From: Saksenaea vasiformis B4078
Taxonomy: Eukaryota > Mucoromycota > Mucoromycetes > Mucorales > Saksenaeaceae
Length of the DNA: 64,000 nucleotides
Assembly (NCBI GenBank): GCA_000697055.1
Contig: JNDT01002329.1
Location: 124,001-188,000, forward strand
Direction of reading: 5' to 3'
The notes under the pieces are model-generated. The model ran no database searches and was not told the DNA's origin. It was given only the letters and a program-made list of their open reading frames with translations. Position 1 is the first letter of the stretch, and the number at the start of each line of letters is the position of its first letter. The position numbers and the translations under genes were made by a program. This document shows, piece after piece, positions 32,499 to 41,737 of the stretch.

Positions 32499-33248
32499 CA
32501 ATATTGATAGCTAGGCGGCATGCACATGCAAACAAAGGTTGTTGAGAACCAGCATCTGGCAATGTACACGGTGTGGTCAAGACGATAGGACTTCATCTTC
32601 AAGCCTAGTATCAAGCTGACGCAATGCCAAATTCAGCATCCAAATAGGATGGTCCTGGCGAGCTTGGCACTGGGTGGTCAAGTCGACAGTACAAGGTTGA
32701 AAGAGTACTAGATCAACTTCAAGCCAGGCGTAACTGTAGTGCAATAACACAATACAATGACAATATTGATAGCTAGGCGGCATGCACATGCAAACAAAGG
32801 TTGTTGAGAACCAGCATCTGGCAATGTACACGGTGTGGTCAAGACGATAGGACTTCATCTTCAAGCCTAGTATCAAGCTGACGCAATGCCAAATTCAGCA
32901 TCCAAATAGGATGGTCCTGGCGAGCTTGGCACTGGGTGGTCAAGTCGACAGTACAAGGTTGAAAGAGTACTAGATCAACTTCAAGCCAGGCGTAACTGTA
33001 GTGCAATAACACAATACAATGACAATATTGATAGCTAGGCGGCATGCACATGCAAACAAAGGTTGTTGAGAACCAGCATCTGGCAATGTACACGGTGTGG
33101 TCAAGACGATAGGACTCCATCTTCAAGCCTAGTATCAAGCTGACGCAATGCCAAACTCAGCATCCAAATAGGATGGTCCTGGCGAGCTTGGCACTGGATG
33201 GTCAAGTCGACAGTACAAGGTTGAAAGGGTACTAGATCAACTTCAAGT
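32499..33248 (+). repeat. 262-bp tandem repeat, 2.86 copies
   Basis: Units start with CAATATTGATAGCTAGGCGG at 32499, 32761 and 33023, an exact 262-bp spacing. Units 1 and 2 look identical over the part I compared. Unit 3 differs at about five sites, every one a transition (for example ACTTCATC to ACTCCATC, CTGGGTGG to CTGGATGG, AAAGAGTAC to AAAGGGTAC), and is cut off after CAACTTCAAGTCAG. The period is not a multiple of 3, and the two near-identical antisense open frames of 99 codons are by-products of the duplication. The array ends about 155 bp left of an intact Tc1 element. Confidence 0.95.
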
Positions 33249-33403
33249 CAGTTCATTGCACTGAAGATCAGCAAGGAAAAGAAAAACAATCGGAAAATTT
33301 TCTTGGGCCGGCTGGTACAGTAATCTCTTTTGCATCAACGAGGAATTCACTTCCCGACGCAAAAAAGATTCCCAAGCGGCGACAAAACACGCTGTAAAAA
33401 CTA

Positions 33404-34756
33404 CACTCCCCTCCAAAAAATACTCGTACAGTCCCAAAATTTATCCTAAATAGGGAAGTGTATACCTTCTTTTTCTTTCTTCTTTTCTTCCTTTTCGAAA
33501 TAAGGTCCACGCGATGCCACTACAAAACATTACCAACACTCCTCGTAAACCCTATGCCGAAGTTTCGGTCAGTGAACGCAACCAGATCCTTGGGATGAGG
33601 CTTGCTGGAATGTCCTATGGTCAAATTGCCAAGCAGAAGAATATTCCCCGTTCTACAGTTAGTACGATTATAAAAGCCATAGAAAAAAATGGTGACGCTG
33701 CACCTAAAAGGCGTCCTGGAAGACCAAAGAAGATATCAGAACGAGCCTCACGTCCCATTGCTTCGAACATTCGCCGGGAACCAAGAAAGCCATTGGGGTA
33801 CCATCTTGCCTTGGCGCAGCGCGATTCGACCACCGTGTCTCTCAACACATTTCGCAAGGAGGTTCACGCGCTTGGCTTCTTTTCACGCCGTCCTGTTACT
33901 AGACCCAAACTAACGTCGCGGCATAAGGAAAGCCGTTTGAAATGGGCAACCGAGCACCTCCATTGGACAACTGAACAATGGGCCAAGGTGATGTGGTCTG
34001 ATGAGTCTCGATTTCGCGTCGAAGGCAACGATGGTAGACAGCGTGTTTTGAGAAAAGATGGAGAAGGTCTTCAGGAACGTCACATCACTCAGATAACCAA
34101 GTATGGTGGCGGTTCGGTGATGATATGGGCAGCCTTCACTGCTGCCGGTGTTGGCCCAATTCGGCTCATCACCGGCAACATGAACCAGGATGAGTATGTG
34201 AACGCGTTGTCAGAGGCCTTCTGTCCGTACCTCCGGGAGATGGTTGCTGACGGTCAAGAGGTTGAATATGTACTTCAGGAGGACGGTGCCAGCTGCCATG
34301 TCGGCGCTTACGCGACATGGTGGAAACAGATGAACAAGGTACCGACCATTGGGAAGTGGCCCGCTCAAAGTCCCGATCTGAACCCAATCGAGCATCTCTG
34401 GGACGAAGTGGAGCGAATCCTTACGCCCAGAAGACATAGCATTCTGAATGCAAAACAGTTGGGCCAGGCATTGCTTGACGAGTGGGCCAAGATATCCTCT
34501 GAGGTATGTAGAAAGTTGGTGGAATCTATGCCCAGAAGATGTCAAGCTGTTATTGACGCCCATGGTGGGCATACCACATATTAAACAGTACATTTTCTGA
34601 GTATGGAATAAATATATACATGTTTGACTATGGTCATATCGAGTTTGAGAGTTTTGATGTTTATACTTTATGAGTACTGGACCTTAAGATTTGCTTAAGG
34701 CAATATCATGTTGCTGGGTTACACCAAGTTGTACGACTATTTTTTGGAGGGGAGTG
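33404..34756 (+). mobile_element. Intact Tc1/mariner element (1353 bp)
   Basis: Left end CACTCCCCTCCAAAAAATA and right end TATTTTTTGGAGGGGAGTG are inverted repeats. The match extends to 26 bp with one mismatch. TA dinucleotides flank both ends (33402-33403 and 34757-34758), the expected target duplication. The element holds one uninterrupted transposase gene and about 110 bp (left) and 170 bp (right) of non-coding sequence, so it has everything an autonomous member would need. It inserted about 33 bp upstream of the start codon of the broken gene at 34790. Confidence 0.95.
33514..34584 (+). CDS. Tc1/mariner-type transposase, DDE, full length
   Basis: A single exon of 356 residues. Residues 15-60 form a helix-turn-helix (ERNQILGMRLAGMSYGQIA, then IPRSTVSTIIKAI), followed by a GRPKK AT-hook (69-73), the classical paired-like binding region for the inverted repeats. 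The catalytic domain shows D163 (VMWSDESRF), D257 (VLQEDGASCH) and E293 (WPAQSPDLNPIEHLW); with 35 residues between the last two it is DD35E by this count. The GGGSVMIWAAF block at 198-208 and a C-terminal SMPRRCQAVIDAHGGHT are typical of Tc1 proteins. The enzyme cuts and pastes the element at TA sites in the nucleus. Every expected residue is present and no stop or frameshift occurs, suggesting recent activity. Confidence 0.96.
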   Translation: MPLQNITNTPRKPYAEVSVSERNQILGMRLAGMSYGQIAKQKNIPRSTVSTIIKAIEKNGDAAPKRRPGRPKKISERASRPIASNIRREPRKPLGYHLALAQRDSTTVSLNTFRKEVHALGFFSRRPVTRPKLTSRHKESRLKWATEHLHWTTEQWAKVMWSDESRFRVEGNDGRQRVLRKDGEGLQERHITQITKYGGGSVMIWAAFTAAGVGPIRLITGNMNQDEYVNALSEAFCPYLREMVADGQEVEYVLQEDGASCHVGAYATWWKQMNKVPTIGKWPAQSPDLNPIEHLWDEVERILTPRRHSILNAKQLGQALLDEWAKISSEVCRKLVESMPRRCQAVIDAHGGHTTY

Positions 34757-34789
34757 TAGTACTGTACTGCAGCCTTTGAAAAAAGAAAC

Positions 34790-36058
34790 ATGGATGACCC
34801 TCAAAGCTACATATACCAATCAACCTCCTTCGATCCCATTGCCGCGAGATTTTTTTTTCAACTATGCCTGCCTGCAGATGGACACTGGAAAAATTCAACG
34901 AAGCGCACAACGACAAAAATGTTTCTCAGCCTCGCTCCATAGAACAACGATTTCGAAGCTGTCTCAACCACATTAAGCAAGATCCCAACGTACCAACGAC
35001 CATTAAAAACCTAGTTAGCGAGTGTTTAAAAAATAAGGTATATTGAACTTCCCTCATGCCTTCTTCTCCTTATCGCTACTTGTAGCCCAACACAGCGAGT
35101 GCAGACAAAAGCACGTTTATTTCAATTAACAAGATTGAAAATGCTGCTGTCGGTGATAATGCTTGTCTTACGGTTGAAACTGCAAAACGTCCCTCTGCGG
35201 TAGCGGAAGAAACAAGAAATCAAAAGGGGTCAAAGCGATTCCTTCCTTCTTTTCTTCTTCTCCATAGCCTGAAGAAGTTACCATTATCCCCTCTTCTCAT
35301 AACATTGTCGGAACTGGAGTTAATCACTGGCTATCTTGACCCAATCCTTGCGCCCCTGTTCCATGATCCTGATTCAAAGAAAATGTTCCGGCGGTAAGTG
35401 TGTGAGTTGAGTTTGGTATTACGGAAAAACAGAATGGTAAATATGGACTCCATTATTAGGTATGACCAACTTACATCAGAATGCACTGCAACAGATAGTA
35501 CTCGAAGACCCGATGCAACGGTCTCACAGTTTGAACAAAGTTTGGTGAGCCGATCTCTTCTTTTTTGGAGAAGCGAAAGTGGAAAATGCCAAAAAACAAC
35601 GGTTAGCAATTGATCTCATCCGGCTGGCCATATTTGGCAAAGACTCGATTGACGTTGGTAATGTGAAGGCAGTCATGACATTCCAAGCTCACGGTGAGCG
35701 ATAAGGATGGTTGCTATCATTATACGACTGATGTCTTCTTATTTATCTTTGCGTTCGCAGGACGCAGTGTCACATTCTATTTGGTTAGCTTGGAAGCCGA
35801 CGGTGTCTACGTGTGCGTAGAAATCGGAAAAAATCAAGATCCCGCTCTATATCCAGCATTTGCCCAGTTTTCTAAGTGTCCTCCACACTATTTTGCAAAT
35901 CCGTGACACGTATGACCGTCATTGTCATGTTGACATCGATCGAATGGAGAGTGAAATGGACACCCAAAAACGACCTACATTACGTTCACCGTTATTCCAC
36001 GAACTCATCAAACATGCTATCCCATCTGTTAATACCAAAAATCATTTCTTTTTTTAGC
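34790..36058 (+). pseudogene. Frameshifted member of a multicopy PD-(D/E)XK-like family
   Basis: Several exons are recognisable: a start MDDPQSYIYQSTSF, then CRWTLEKFNEAHND and IEQRFRSCLNHIKQD ending at a 48-nt intron (35037-35084 area), ELELITGYLDPILAPLFHD, STRRPDATVSQFEQ, then GEAKVENAKKQRLAIDLI and IFGKDSIDVGNVKA. An intron ends at 35759, followed by GRSVTFYLVSLEADGVYV, FLSVLHTILQIRDTYDR and RPTLRSPLFHELI. R-P-D-A ... G-E-A-K is the P-D...E-x-K signature of a restriction-endonuclease-like fold. Frame is lost in the T9 run at 34850-34858 and again near 35851 (TATATCCAGC). Further joins around 35250 and 35550 are unresolved. The homopolymer indels could be assembly errors, but several together suggest a dead gene. 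The Tc1 insertion just upstream may also have removed its promoter. Confidence 0.6.
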
Positions 36059-37579
36059 TTATCTTGAAAAATACTCTACCTGCAGAATAGTGGTGCCCTT
36101 GTTTATAATGATAACATACCTTCTTTCCGTGTTTTGATGATGGCGAGGTCCGATAACCATGTCTCTAGTTGATAATACGTTAGCATATCACGTATACACA
36201 AAAACAAATAAATATCATAGACTCTGGCCATTACAAGCATAGATGAGCGTATGGGCAGATCAAACGGATTCTTCGCGAAATTATGATATTAATAATTTCT
36301 CTTTTCCCCTTGCCGCCATGACTAGTTTTCCGTCTTCTCTATCTTTAGTGAATCAAGGAGAGCGAACAGGCTAAAGAACTTAGCGCCTAATGTCGTAGAT
36401 AAGTTTATATTTTTTACATCATTCACTTATGTCACACATGCGCTTTCTCCACCAGGTATGGTTTAATGGATTTGGATGAGAGGATCTGTTAGCAAACGGT
36501 AAGTTTTATGTCCAGCTCTGGCGATTTGATACAGGCTGCAGTGATTTGTATTGCTTTGTCAGGGAGGATGGTCGTGTCTCTCGGAACGTCCGAAAGTTGA
36601 GTGAATGTTAGTGTGTTCGCATCACATATCATCTCTTTCAAAAGGTCCTTTCTAAATAAAACGACATCTCGTTTATCTCGTTCTTACACCAATCGATCTA
36701 GGCAAAAGGGTGCGTTGGAACTATGAGCGTCAGAATGTGCAAGGTGCCTAGGACTGCCCCAACAACTTCCTCATCAGACTGCAAAATCCAACTTTTGTCT
36801 CTTTTCGTTCAACCAAACAGCTATCAGCAAGTGGTGCTGTGGTTCTGTTTAATTTTCTAATCTTCGCTTATATGCACACAATTGCAAGAGCATATTCCTC
36901 TGGTGCAGATATCTCTCAATTGGAAGTGGCATCAAGTGGTGTAAAATCAATCCGCTTCAGCTCCTTTTTTCAAAGTAAGACGATCGAAAAGAGATGCATG
37001 TATTTATCTTCTTAGGCATCCTCAATCATGACTTCATTCCACGTTGAATAGGTGGTTTGCAATACTGATATCTTACAAGGAATATATCTGAAGAAATAAT
37101 TAACTACAGCTATTTCTTTACACCGCTGCGGAGAGATTATCCTGCTAAGATGCAAACGCATAGTTTGTGGGAGCCTCCGTAAGCGGTCGGTCCTAACCAG
37201 TGCCTTTTTGGTAATCATCCATCGTTCCACATACATAGATTCATTTTATTATATAGCCTTCAAAGACCTGAGCAGAGACTCTATTGAGTTTACAACGAAG
37301 GCTACCAATCAGCCCTTAGGAGGTCAGGCGCCAAAAGCTGGTTCATTCCTCGAGCGGTACGGTGGTTACAGACCCGTCATCCTACCTCTTTGTTAGGCCC
37401 AGGTTTTGTTTGACTCCTCCGTTGATTATCCAGAGGGCCGCGCTGATACTCTCTGCGAAATTCCTGGGGAGTAGTGCTATCAGGTAATGCACCCGACGGA
37501 CCTTTGATTTTATGACTGCCGTCAATCTACGGGTGCGTGAAGCGAAACTTCCCCTCTACTTTTCTATCAAATCTAAACG
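36059..37579. other. Mostly gene-free, with one family B fragment
   Basis: Apart from the repeat at 36550-36665 I see no supported feature. The right end should contain the cyclophilin promoter; no TATA or CCAAT element stands out. Confidence 0.35.
36550..36665 (+). mobile_element. Family B repeat fragment, copy B3
   Basis: GGAGGATGGTCGTGTCTCTC, GAACGTCCGAAAGTTGAGTG and CATATCATCTCTTTCAAAAG align with copies B1 (minus strand near 5.1 kb) and B2 (31.74-31.86 kb). The peptide EDGRVSRNVRKLSEC is encoded before a stop. Only about 115 bp are retained. Confidence 0.55.
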
Positions 37580-38350
37580 ATGGTGAAATAATGCAAGATC
37601 TGGCCATACAAAGCGTCTAATTCTTACTTATGGTACTATGTTTAGTCTGTTACATTGCATACCGATCTTGGCGATTTGAAGATTGAAGTGTTTTGCGAAT
37701 CGGTGCCGAAGACTGCCGAAGTCTGTGGACTATTTGTGTTGTAATGATCCGCTGATGATTTTGTACGTGTAGAACTTTCTTGCGCTTTGTGCGAGCGGCT
37801 ACTATAACAACAACTTGTTTCATAGAAACATCAAGGGATTCATGGTTCAGGTAATCGTGTCGACATTTCTAGTCCGAGCAGTGATTAGTCTGACACGCGT
37901 CTAGACGGGTGATCCGACAGGAACTGGTAAAGGCGGCAACTCGATTTGGGGAAGAAAATTTAACGATGAGATCCGATCCACATTGAAGGTTAGTAGGCTC
38001 CTCATGTTTCTTTTTTTTTTTTCTTAGTAAATGGTAGCATAATGCTCGTGGTATTGTCTCCATGGCCAATTCCGGGCCAAACACAAATGGTTCTCAGTTT
38101 TTTATCACCTATGCCAAACATCCTCATCTGGACACAAAATATACGATCTTTGGAAAGTAAGGGATACTTTTCTTGTAAGAGAGAAGTGACTGACAAGATA
38201 TGCATGATGGCTAGGTTGATCGATGGTGCAGACACGACATTAGACATGCTTGAAAAGGTGCCAGTTGATGAGAAGAATCGACCACTTCAGGAAGTGCGTA
38301 TTAGAAATGTTACCATCCATGCAAATCCTATTGCGGACAAAAGTCTTTAG
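37580..38350 (+). CDS. Cyclophilin-type peptidyl-prolyl isomerase, PPIL3 group
   Basis: Six coding exons: 37580-37582, 37646-37720, 37773-37850, 37905-37988, 38038-38156 and 38215-38350. Total 495 nt, 164 residues, all phases close. The protein reads [84 protein letters not shown] and [16 protein letters not shown]. It keeps the catalytic Arg of FHRN, the FMVQ substrate pocket and GSQFF of cyclophilins. The short N-terminus, the [15 protein letters not shown] block and the VTIHANP end are those of PPIL3, a small spliceosome-associated nuclear cyclophilin (family knowledge). The first coding exon contains only the ATG, spliced through a 63-nt intron before TCT; an unspliced in-frame upstream Met is not available. 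The gene is convergent with the RGS receptor gene. Confidence 0.93.
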
Positions 38351-38836
38351 ATCATAAAAAACCAACAGAGATTGAATGTTGAAAAAGTGATTTCCTTTTG
38401 TATGTTCGCTAGTCATGTCGGGAGATAAGTATTCCTGATCATCATCATGATATTTCAAGTTAATGGGACGCCATTGGATTCCACTTGGATCGGCCATACA
38501 GGCAGTAGGCTCTCATTCGATTTGTGTTTTAGGGCTGCATGACTTCTTTCTTTACCCCGCTGCTTGGTCACATCCAGGTCGATTACTGTAGAACATTTTC
38601 TTTTTTCACGCGCAGTATTCTCCATTTATACAATGAACACCGTCGTGGAACAAAAAAGTGTGAACTCAAGTTCATGAAAATTTAAAAGGTTATACATCTA
38701 GAGTGAAAATTTATTCAATAATACAGGTGAGTTACATTAATCAGGTCGTGGTTCTCTATTGACATCATATTGGTTTTAGTATTGTGTAACATAGATGGTA
38801 TGAAAACAAAAGCAAATAAAATTAATGATTGATAAA

Positions 38837-40660
38837 CTATGATTTGTACGCCTCGACGAGTCTTGGAAAGATGCCTGAAAAGATATTCCAAAAGACTTCT
38901 TGCCGTGCCTCTTCGAAAATTTCCAGAGTAATTGTTTGGCGTAATTCGCTGGTGTTTTCTTGGGCTGCCGTTCTTTGACTGTCACCATCCATGCGAACAA
39001 CTGAGGTGGTGCTCGAGGGAGAGGGGGATGCGGGAGGCACCCGGTAGTCATGGTGCTTATTTTTCTGATCCTCCATAAAGAAATACTCCGTGTCTTCCTC
39101 ACGTGGCATAACGTTACACGGCGGTGAGGGTCCAGGAGAAAATCGTGTGGCGGCGGTAAGGATGGATGACATGGCGTTTCGCCAGCTGGGTCTGTGGGCA
39201 TTATACATGATGTTGCTGTTGCCAAGAAGGCCATCGATCCGCCGGCGAGCCTTGTAAGTGATGTTGACCTGCAAGGGAGCGTTGTCACAGATAAACGTTG
39301 CATAAAAGTCAACAAAGTCTGACAGGAGATCTGGACCAATGGGGGTAGTTAATAATTTGTCGACAGGATGCAGAGATGTCGTGCTTTTTTGAACAGTATT
39401 GACAAGTTTGAGGTAACGTTCGTAGAAAAGGACATTTTCGACGCTAAAATCTTTGATTGCCCATTCGCGTAGGATCTTCATCATCTTGGGATCAGTAAAG
39501 ACTCGGTTCAGTGAATCAGTTGTTAATTCGAGGTCGTAATCTTGTTGTTGTCGACGTGATGGGTCATCGGATGCATCTGTCAAAGGAAAGGATTTCTCGC
39601 GTGACCGGAAGGGCTTGATGAAGTTTGGTTTCTGACGTAGGTACTTGAAGAGGGGGATAACAATGGACATAACGTGACCAACGGAAGTCATGATCAAGAT
39701 CCAGTTTGCACCGGGAAATACCAAGCGCATTGTTTGATTAGTGCCTGCAAGGCCGTGAGCACGGAAGACACCGATCCAAATGACGTAGAGAATAAAGCAA
39801 GGAACACCAACGGCGACATCGACCATGATTTCGTTTTTAATGCCGTGAGCGTCTTCATTTCCTCGGAGATACCAAACTAAAGTCGGGGCAACGATAACAA
39901 AGAAAAGGGCGACGTAGCCCATCATCAGATAACTTCCCCAGGCAAATTGACATTCGCCAGCATGGTATTCGATACTGAAATGTTCAGCGATGGCGCAAAT
40001 AGCACCGATAATGACGACAGAGAGAAGATAAAGAGCAACGGGACGACGTGTTCTGATAGCCTTGAAGTCCTTGTTTTTCAAAAACCATTGATATTCTTTG
40101 TCATTCTGACGTTCCACTTGTTCTTCTCCGCTCATTCGTAAGAAACGTTGTCGTAGGTCATGAACACGCATAAGAAAATGTAAACGATAACCTCTCCAAC
40201 AAAGAGCAAACATCCATGTATAGAAACCGATGAGGGTACACCATAACAGAATGTCACAAGTAATGATGGAGAAGAAGGATTCGTAGACGAAAATGCCGGA
40301 AGTGAAAATCAGATGACCCAAAGCACCGAGACATGGGCCAAATAAACTTCGTTTTCGTAAAGCATTACGTCGTCTTGTTCTTGCGACTTCTTCCTGAGTT
40401 TGGTCTATGGCAGCAGCTGACATGTCGATGCTAGTGTGGGTGTAACGTTGAGCAGAAACAACACAATAAACGTAGGCAATGGTAGTTCCAACGACATAAA
40501 TAAAGTTGATAATGCTAAAGGCAAAATAGACACGTAAAGCGATAATAGCGGTATCTGTGAAGACACATGTTGAATAATTCTCTTCAGTAGTCAATTCACC
40601 AAATCGTTCTAATTCGGTGGAATCGGTGCAATTAGGTAATTGAGAAAAAGGATGAGCCAT
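38837..40660 (-). CDS. Seven-transmembrane receptor with C-terminal RGS domain
   Basis: A single exon, 607 residues. Hydrophobic segments at about 38-68, 107-131, 133-155, 208-228, 243-265, 279-300 and 312-338 make seven transmembrane helices. After a charged linker with a Gln/Asp stretch, an RGS fold spans about 382-510: SLNRVFTDPKMMKILREWA, VENVLFYERYLKLV, then SDFVDFYATFI and LQVNITYKARRRI. Such 7TM-RGS proteins (GprK-like in filamentous fungi) are thought to sense signals at the plasma membrane and accelerate GTP hydrolysis by G-alpha; ligand unknown. The C-terminus (RQEVFWNIFSGIFPRLVEAYK) could be an extra amphipathic helix. The start Met (MAHPFSQ) precedes TM1 by 37 residues with no signal peptide. 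Upstream on the minus strand lies the 3' end of the coiled-coil gene, 195 bp away and on the same strand. Confidence 0.9.
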   Translation of the reverse strand: MAHPFSQLPNCTDSTELERFGELTTEENYSTCVFTDTAIIALRVYFAFSIINFIYVVGTTIAYVYCVVSAQRYTHTSIDMSAAAIDQTQEEVARTRRRNALRKRSLFGPCLGALGHLIFTSGIFVYESFFSIITCDILLWCTLIGFYTWMFALCWRGYRLHFLMRVHDLRQRFLRMSGEEQVERQNDKEYQWFLKNKDFKAIRTRRPVALYLLSVVIIGAICAIAEHFSIEYHAGECQFAWGSYLMMGYVALFFVIVAPTLVWYLRGNEDAHGIKNEIMVDVAVGVPCFILYVIWIGVFRAHGLAGTNQTMRLVFPGANWILIMTSVGHVMSIVIPLFKYLRQKPNFIKPFRSREKSFPLTDASDDPSRRQQQDYDLELTTDSLNRVFTDPKMMKILREWAIKDFSVENVLFYERYLKLVNTVQKSTTSLHPVDKLLTTPIGPDLLSDFVDFYATFICDNAPLQVNITYKARRRIDGLLGNSNIMYNAHRPSWRNAMSSILTAATRFSPGPSPPCNVMPREEDTEYFFMEDQKNKHHDYRVPPASPSPSSTTSVVRMDGDSQRTAAQENTSELRQTITLEIFEEARQEVFWNIFSGIFPRLVEAYKS

Positions 40661-40817
40661 AATTAAGCAGGATCAACTTTGATAACTCTCAGTAAAATCC
40701 AGCACTTTTTTTCGTGTTTAAAAGAGAGGAAGAGGAAAGTAAAAAGAAAGAAAGAAAAAAGAACGACGTGTAATTTGCCAGCGATCATTGTTCAGATTGG
40801 ATCCAGTGAAACATGAA

Positions 40818-40854
40818 TTTTTTTTTCTTTTTTTTCTTTTTTTTTTTTTTTTTT
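40818..40854. repeat. Poly-T tract directly after a minus-strand stop codon
   Basis: A 37-bp T-rich run (T with two C interruptions) abuts the TAA of the coiled-coil gene; on the transcript it would be an A-rich 3' UTR start. The gene has introns, so this is not a retrocopy tail. Confidence 0.7.
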
Positions 40855-41737
40855 TTACTTCGCCGCTAATTCATTTCTACGTTGGCGGACTCTCATCAAG
40901 GTTAATTCGACTTCGCTGAGGCGTACAGGAATTTGCACTTGAATATCCCAAAATAGTTCCATTACGGATAATGGAATAATAAGTACCGTAGTATCCACTG
41001 ATTCAAATGATGTTTCTTCTTCTTCTTCCTCTTCATCATCATCATCATCATCATCATCATCGGACCCATAAATTACTTCAATCGCGCTGTCCTTATTCGG
41101 CGTTTTAATAAGCTGCTCCAACTCACGCAATAGTCGATCGCATGTTTCTACTCCGTCCATGGGTTTATCGTCTTCGTTCCATCGTTGTCGAATCAAAGCA
41201 TCTTCTTTTGTTAATGCTTCTATAAATTCCGCTTGTCTTTTACGTATATCTGCTGCTCTTTCTTTTCGAAGTAAACGTTGATGTTCCTGAAATCGCTCTC
41301 CAAAGAGTTGACCATATTCTAGCCGAGTACTTCTAAGTTTGGTATATTCTGTATCCAAATGACGAACTAGCTCATCATAATCTTGTTGAGATACTTCGTT
41401 CCTGTTTTAAATACTTTGGTTAGCATAAACTTCCTCTTTTTTTCTTTTACGCTTACGCTTTCTTGGCTTTCTTCTTCTAGAGCGGAATATCAATTATAAA
41501 TTCACTACTTCTAACTTGCACAGCCCTCCCCCACAGACAGCTGACTTACGCTAGACACCGCTCGTGAAATTTCCGTGTGGCCTAGTTCGTTGCGGACATG
41601 TTGCTTTGGTGGACAATGAGTGCGACATTCATCTTGACTTTTCTTGCCCTTACTAATTTCTTCTTATACTGCCGAATGTTACTTTGAATGGCTTCCACTT
41701 TTCTCTCGTAATTCGTTTGATCTTCCTCTGTCAACAT
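40855..41737 (-). CDS. Acidic coiled-coil protein, unknown function
   Basis: Four exons: 41737-41654, 41603-41550, 41476-41457 (20 nt) and 41401-40855. Total 705 nt, 234 residues; only inclusion of the 20-nt microexon restores the frame. The protein is charged and largely helical: MLTEEDQTNYERKVEAI, IRQYKKKLQHVRNELG, KKKAKKANEVSQQDYDELV, then GERFQEHQRLLRKERAADI and REL. An acidic run of about nine Asp and seven Glu (residues near 180-196) follows, and the protein ends VELTLMRVRQRRNELAAK. No named domain is recognised. Basic clusters plus an acidic tract suggest a nuclear or chaperone-type adaptor, but this is a guess. The Asp run is encoded by an ATC/CAT-type trinucleotide repeat at about 41030-41060, which could vary in length. 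Confidence 0.75.

Noticed and set aside
32577..33138. Two near-identical antisense 99-codon genes
   Set aside because: They are the same stretch of the 262-bp repeat read twice, and each runs across the unit boundary. The period is not a multiple of three and no motif is present.
34169..34593. Antisense open frames within the transposase gene
   Set aside because: They are shadows of the strongly supported sense transposase.
40818..40854. Poly(A) tail of a retrocopy
   Set aside because: The adjoining gene has three introns, so it was not copied from a spliced mRNA.
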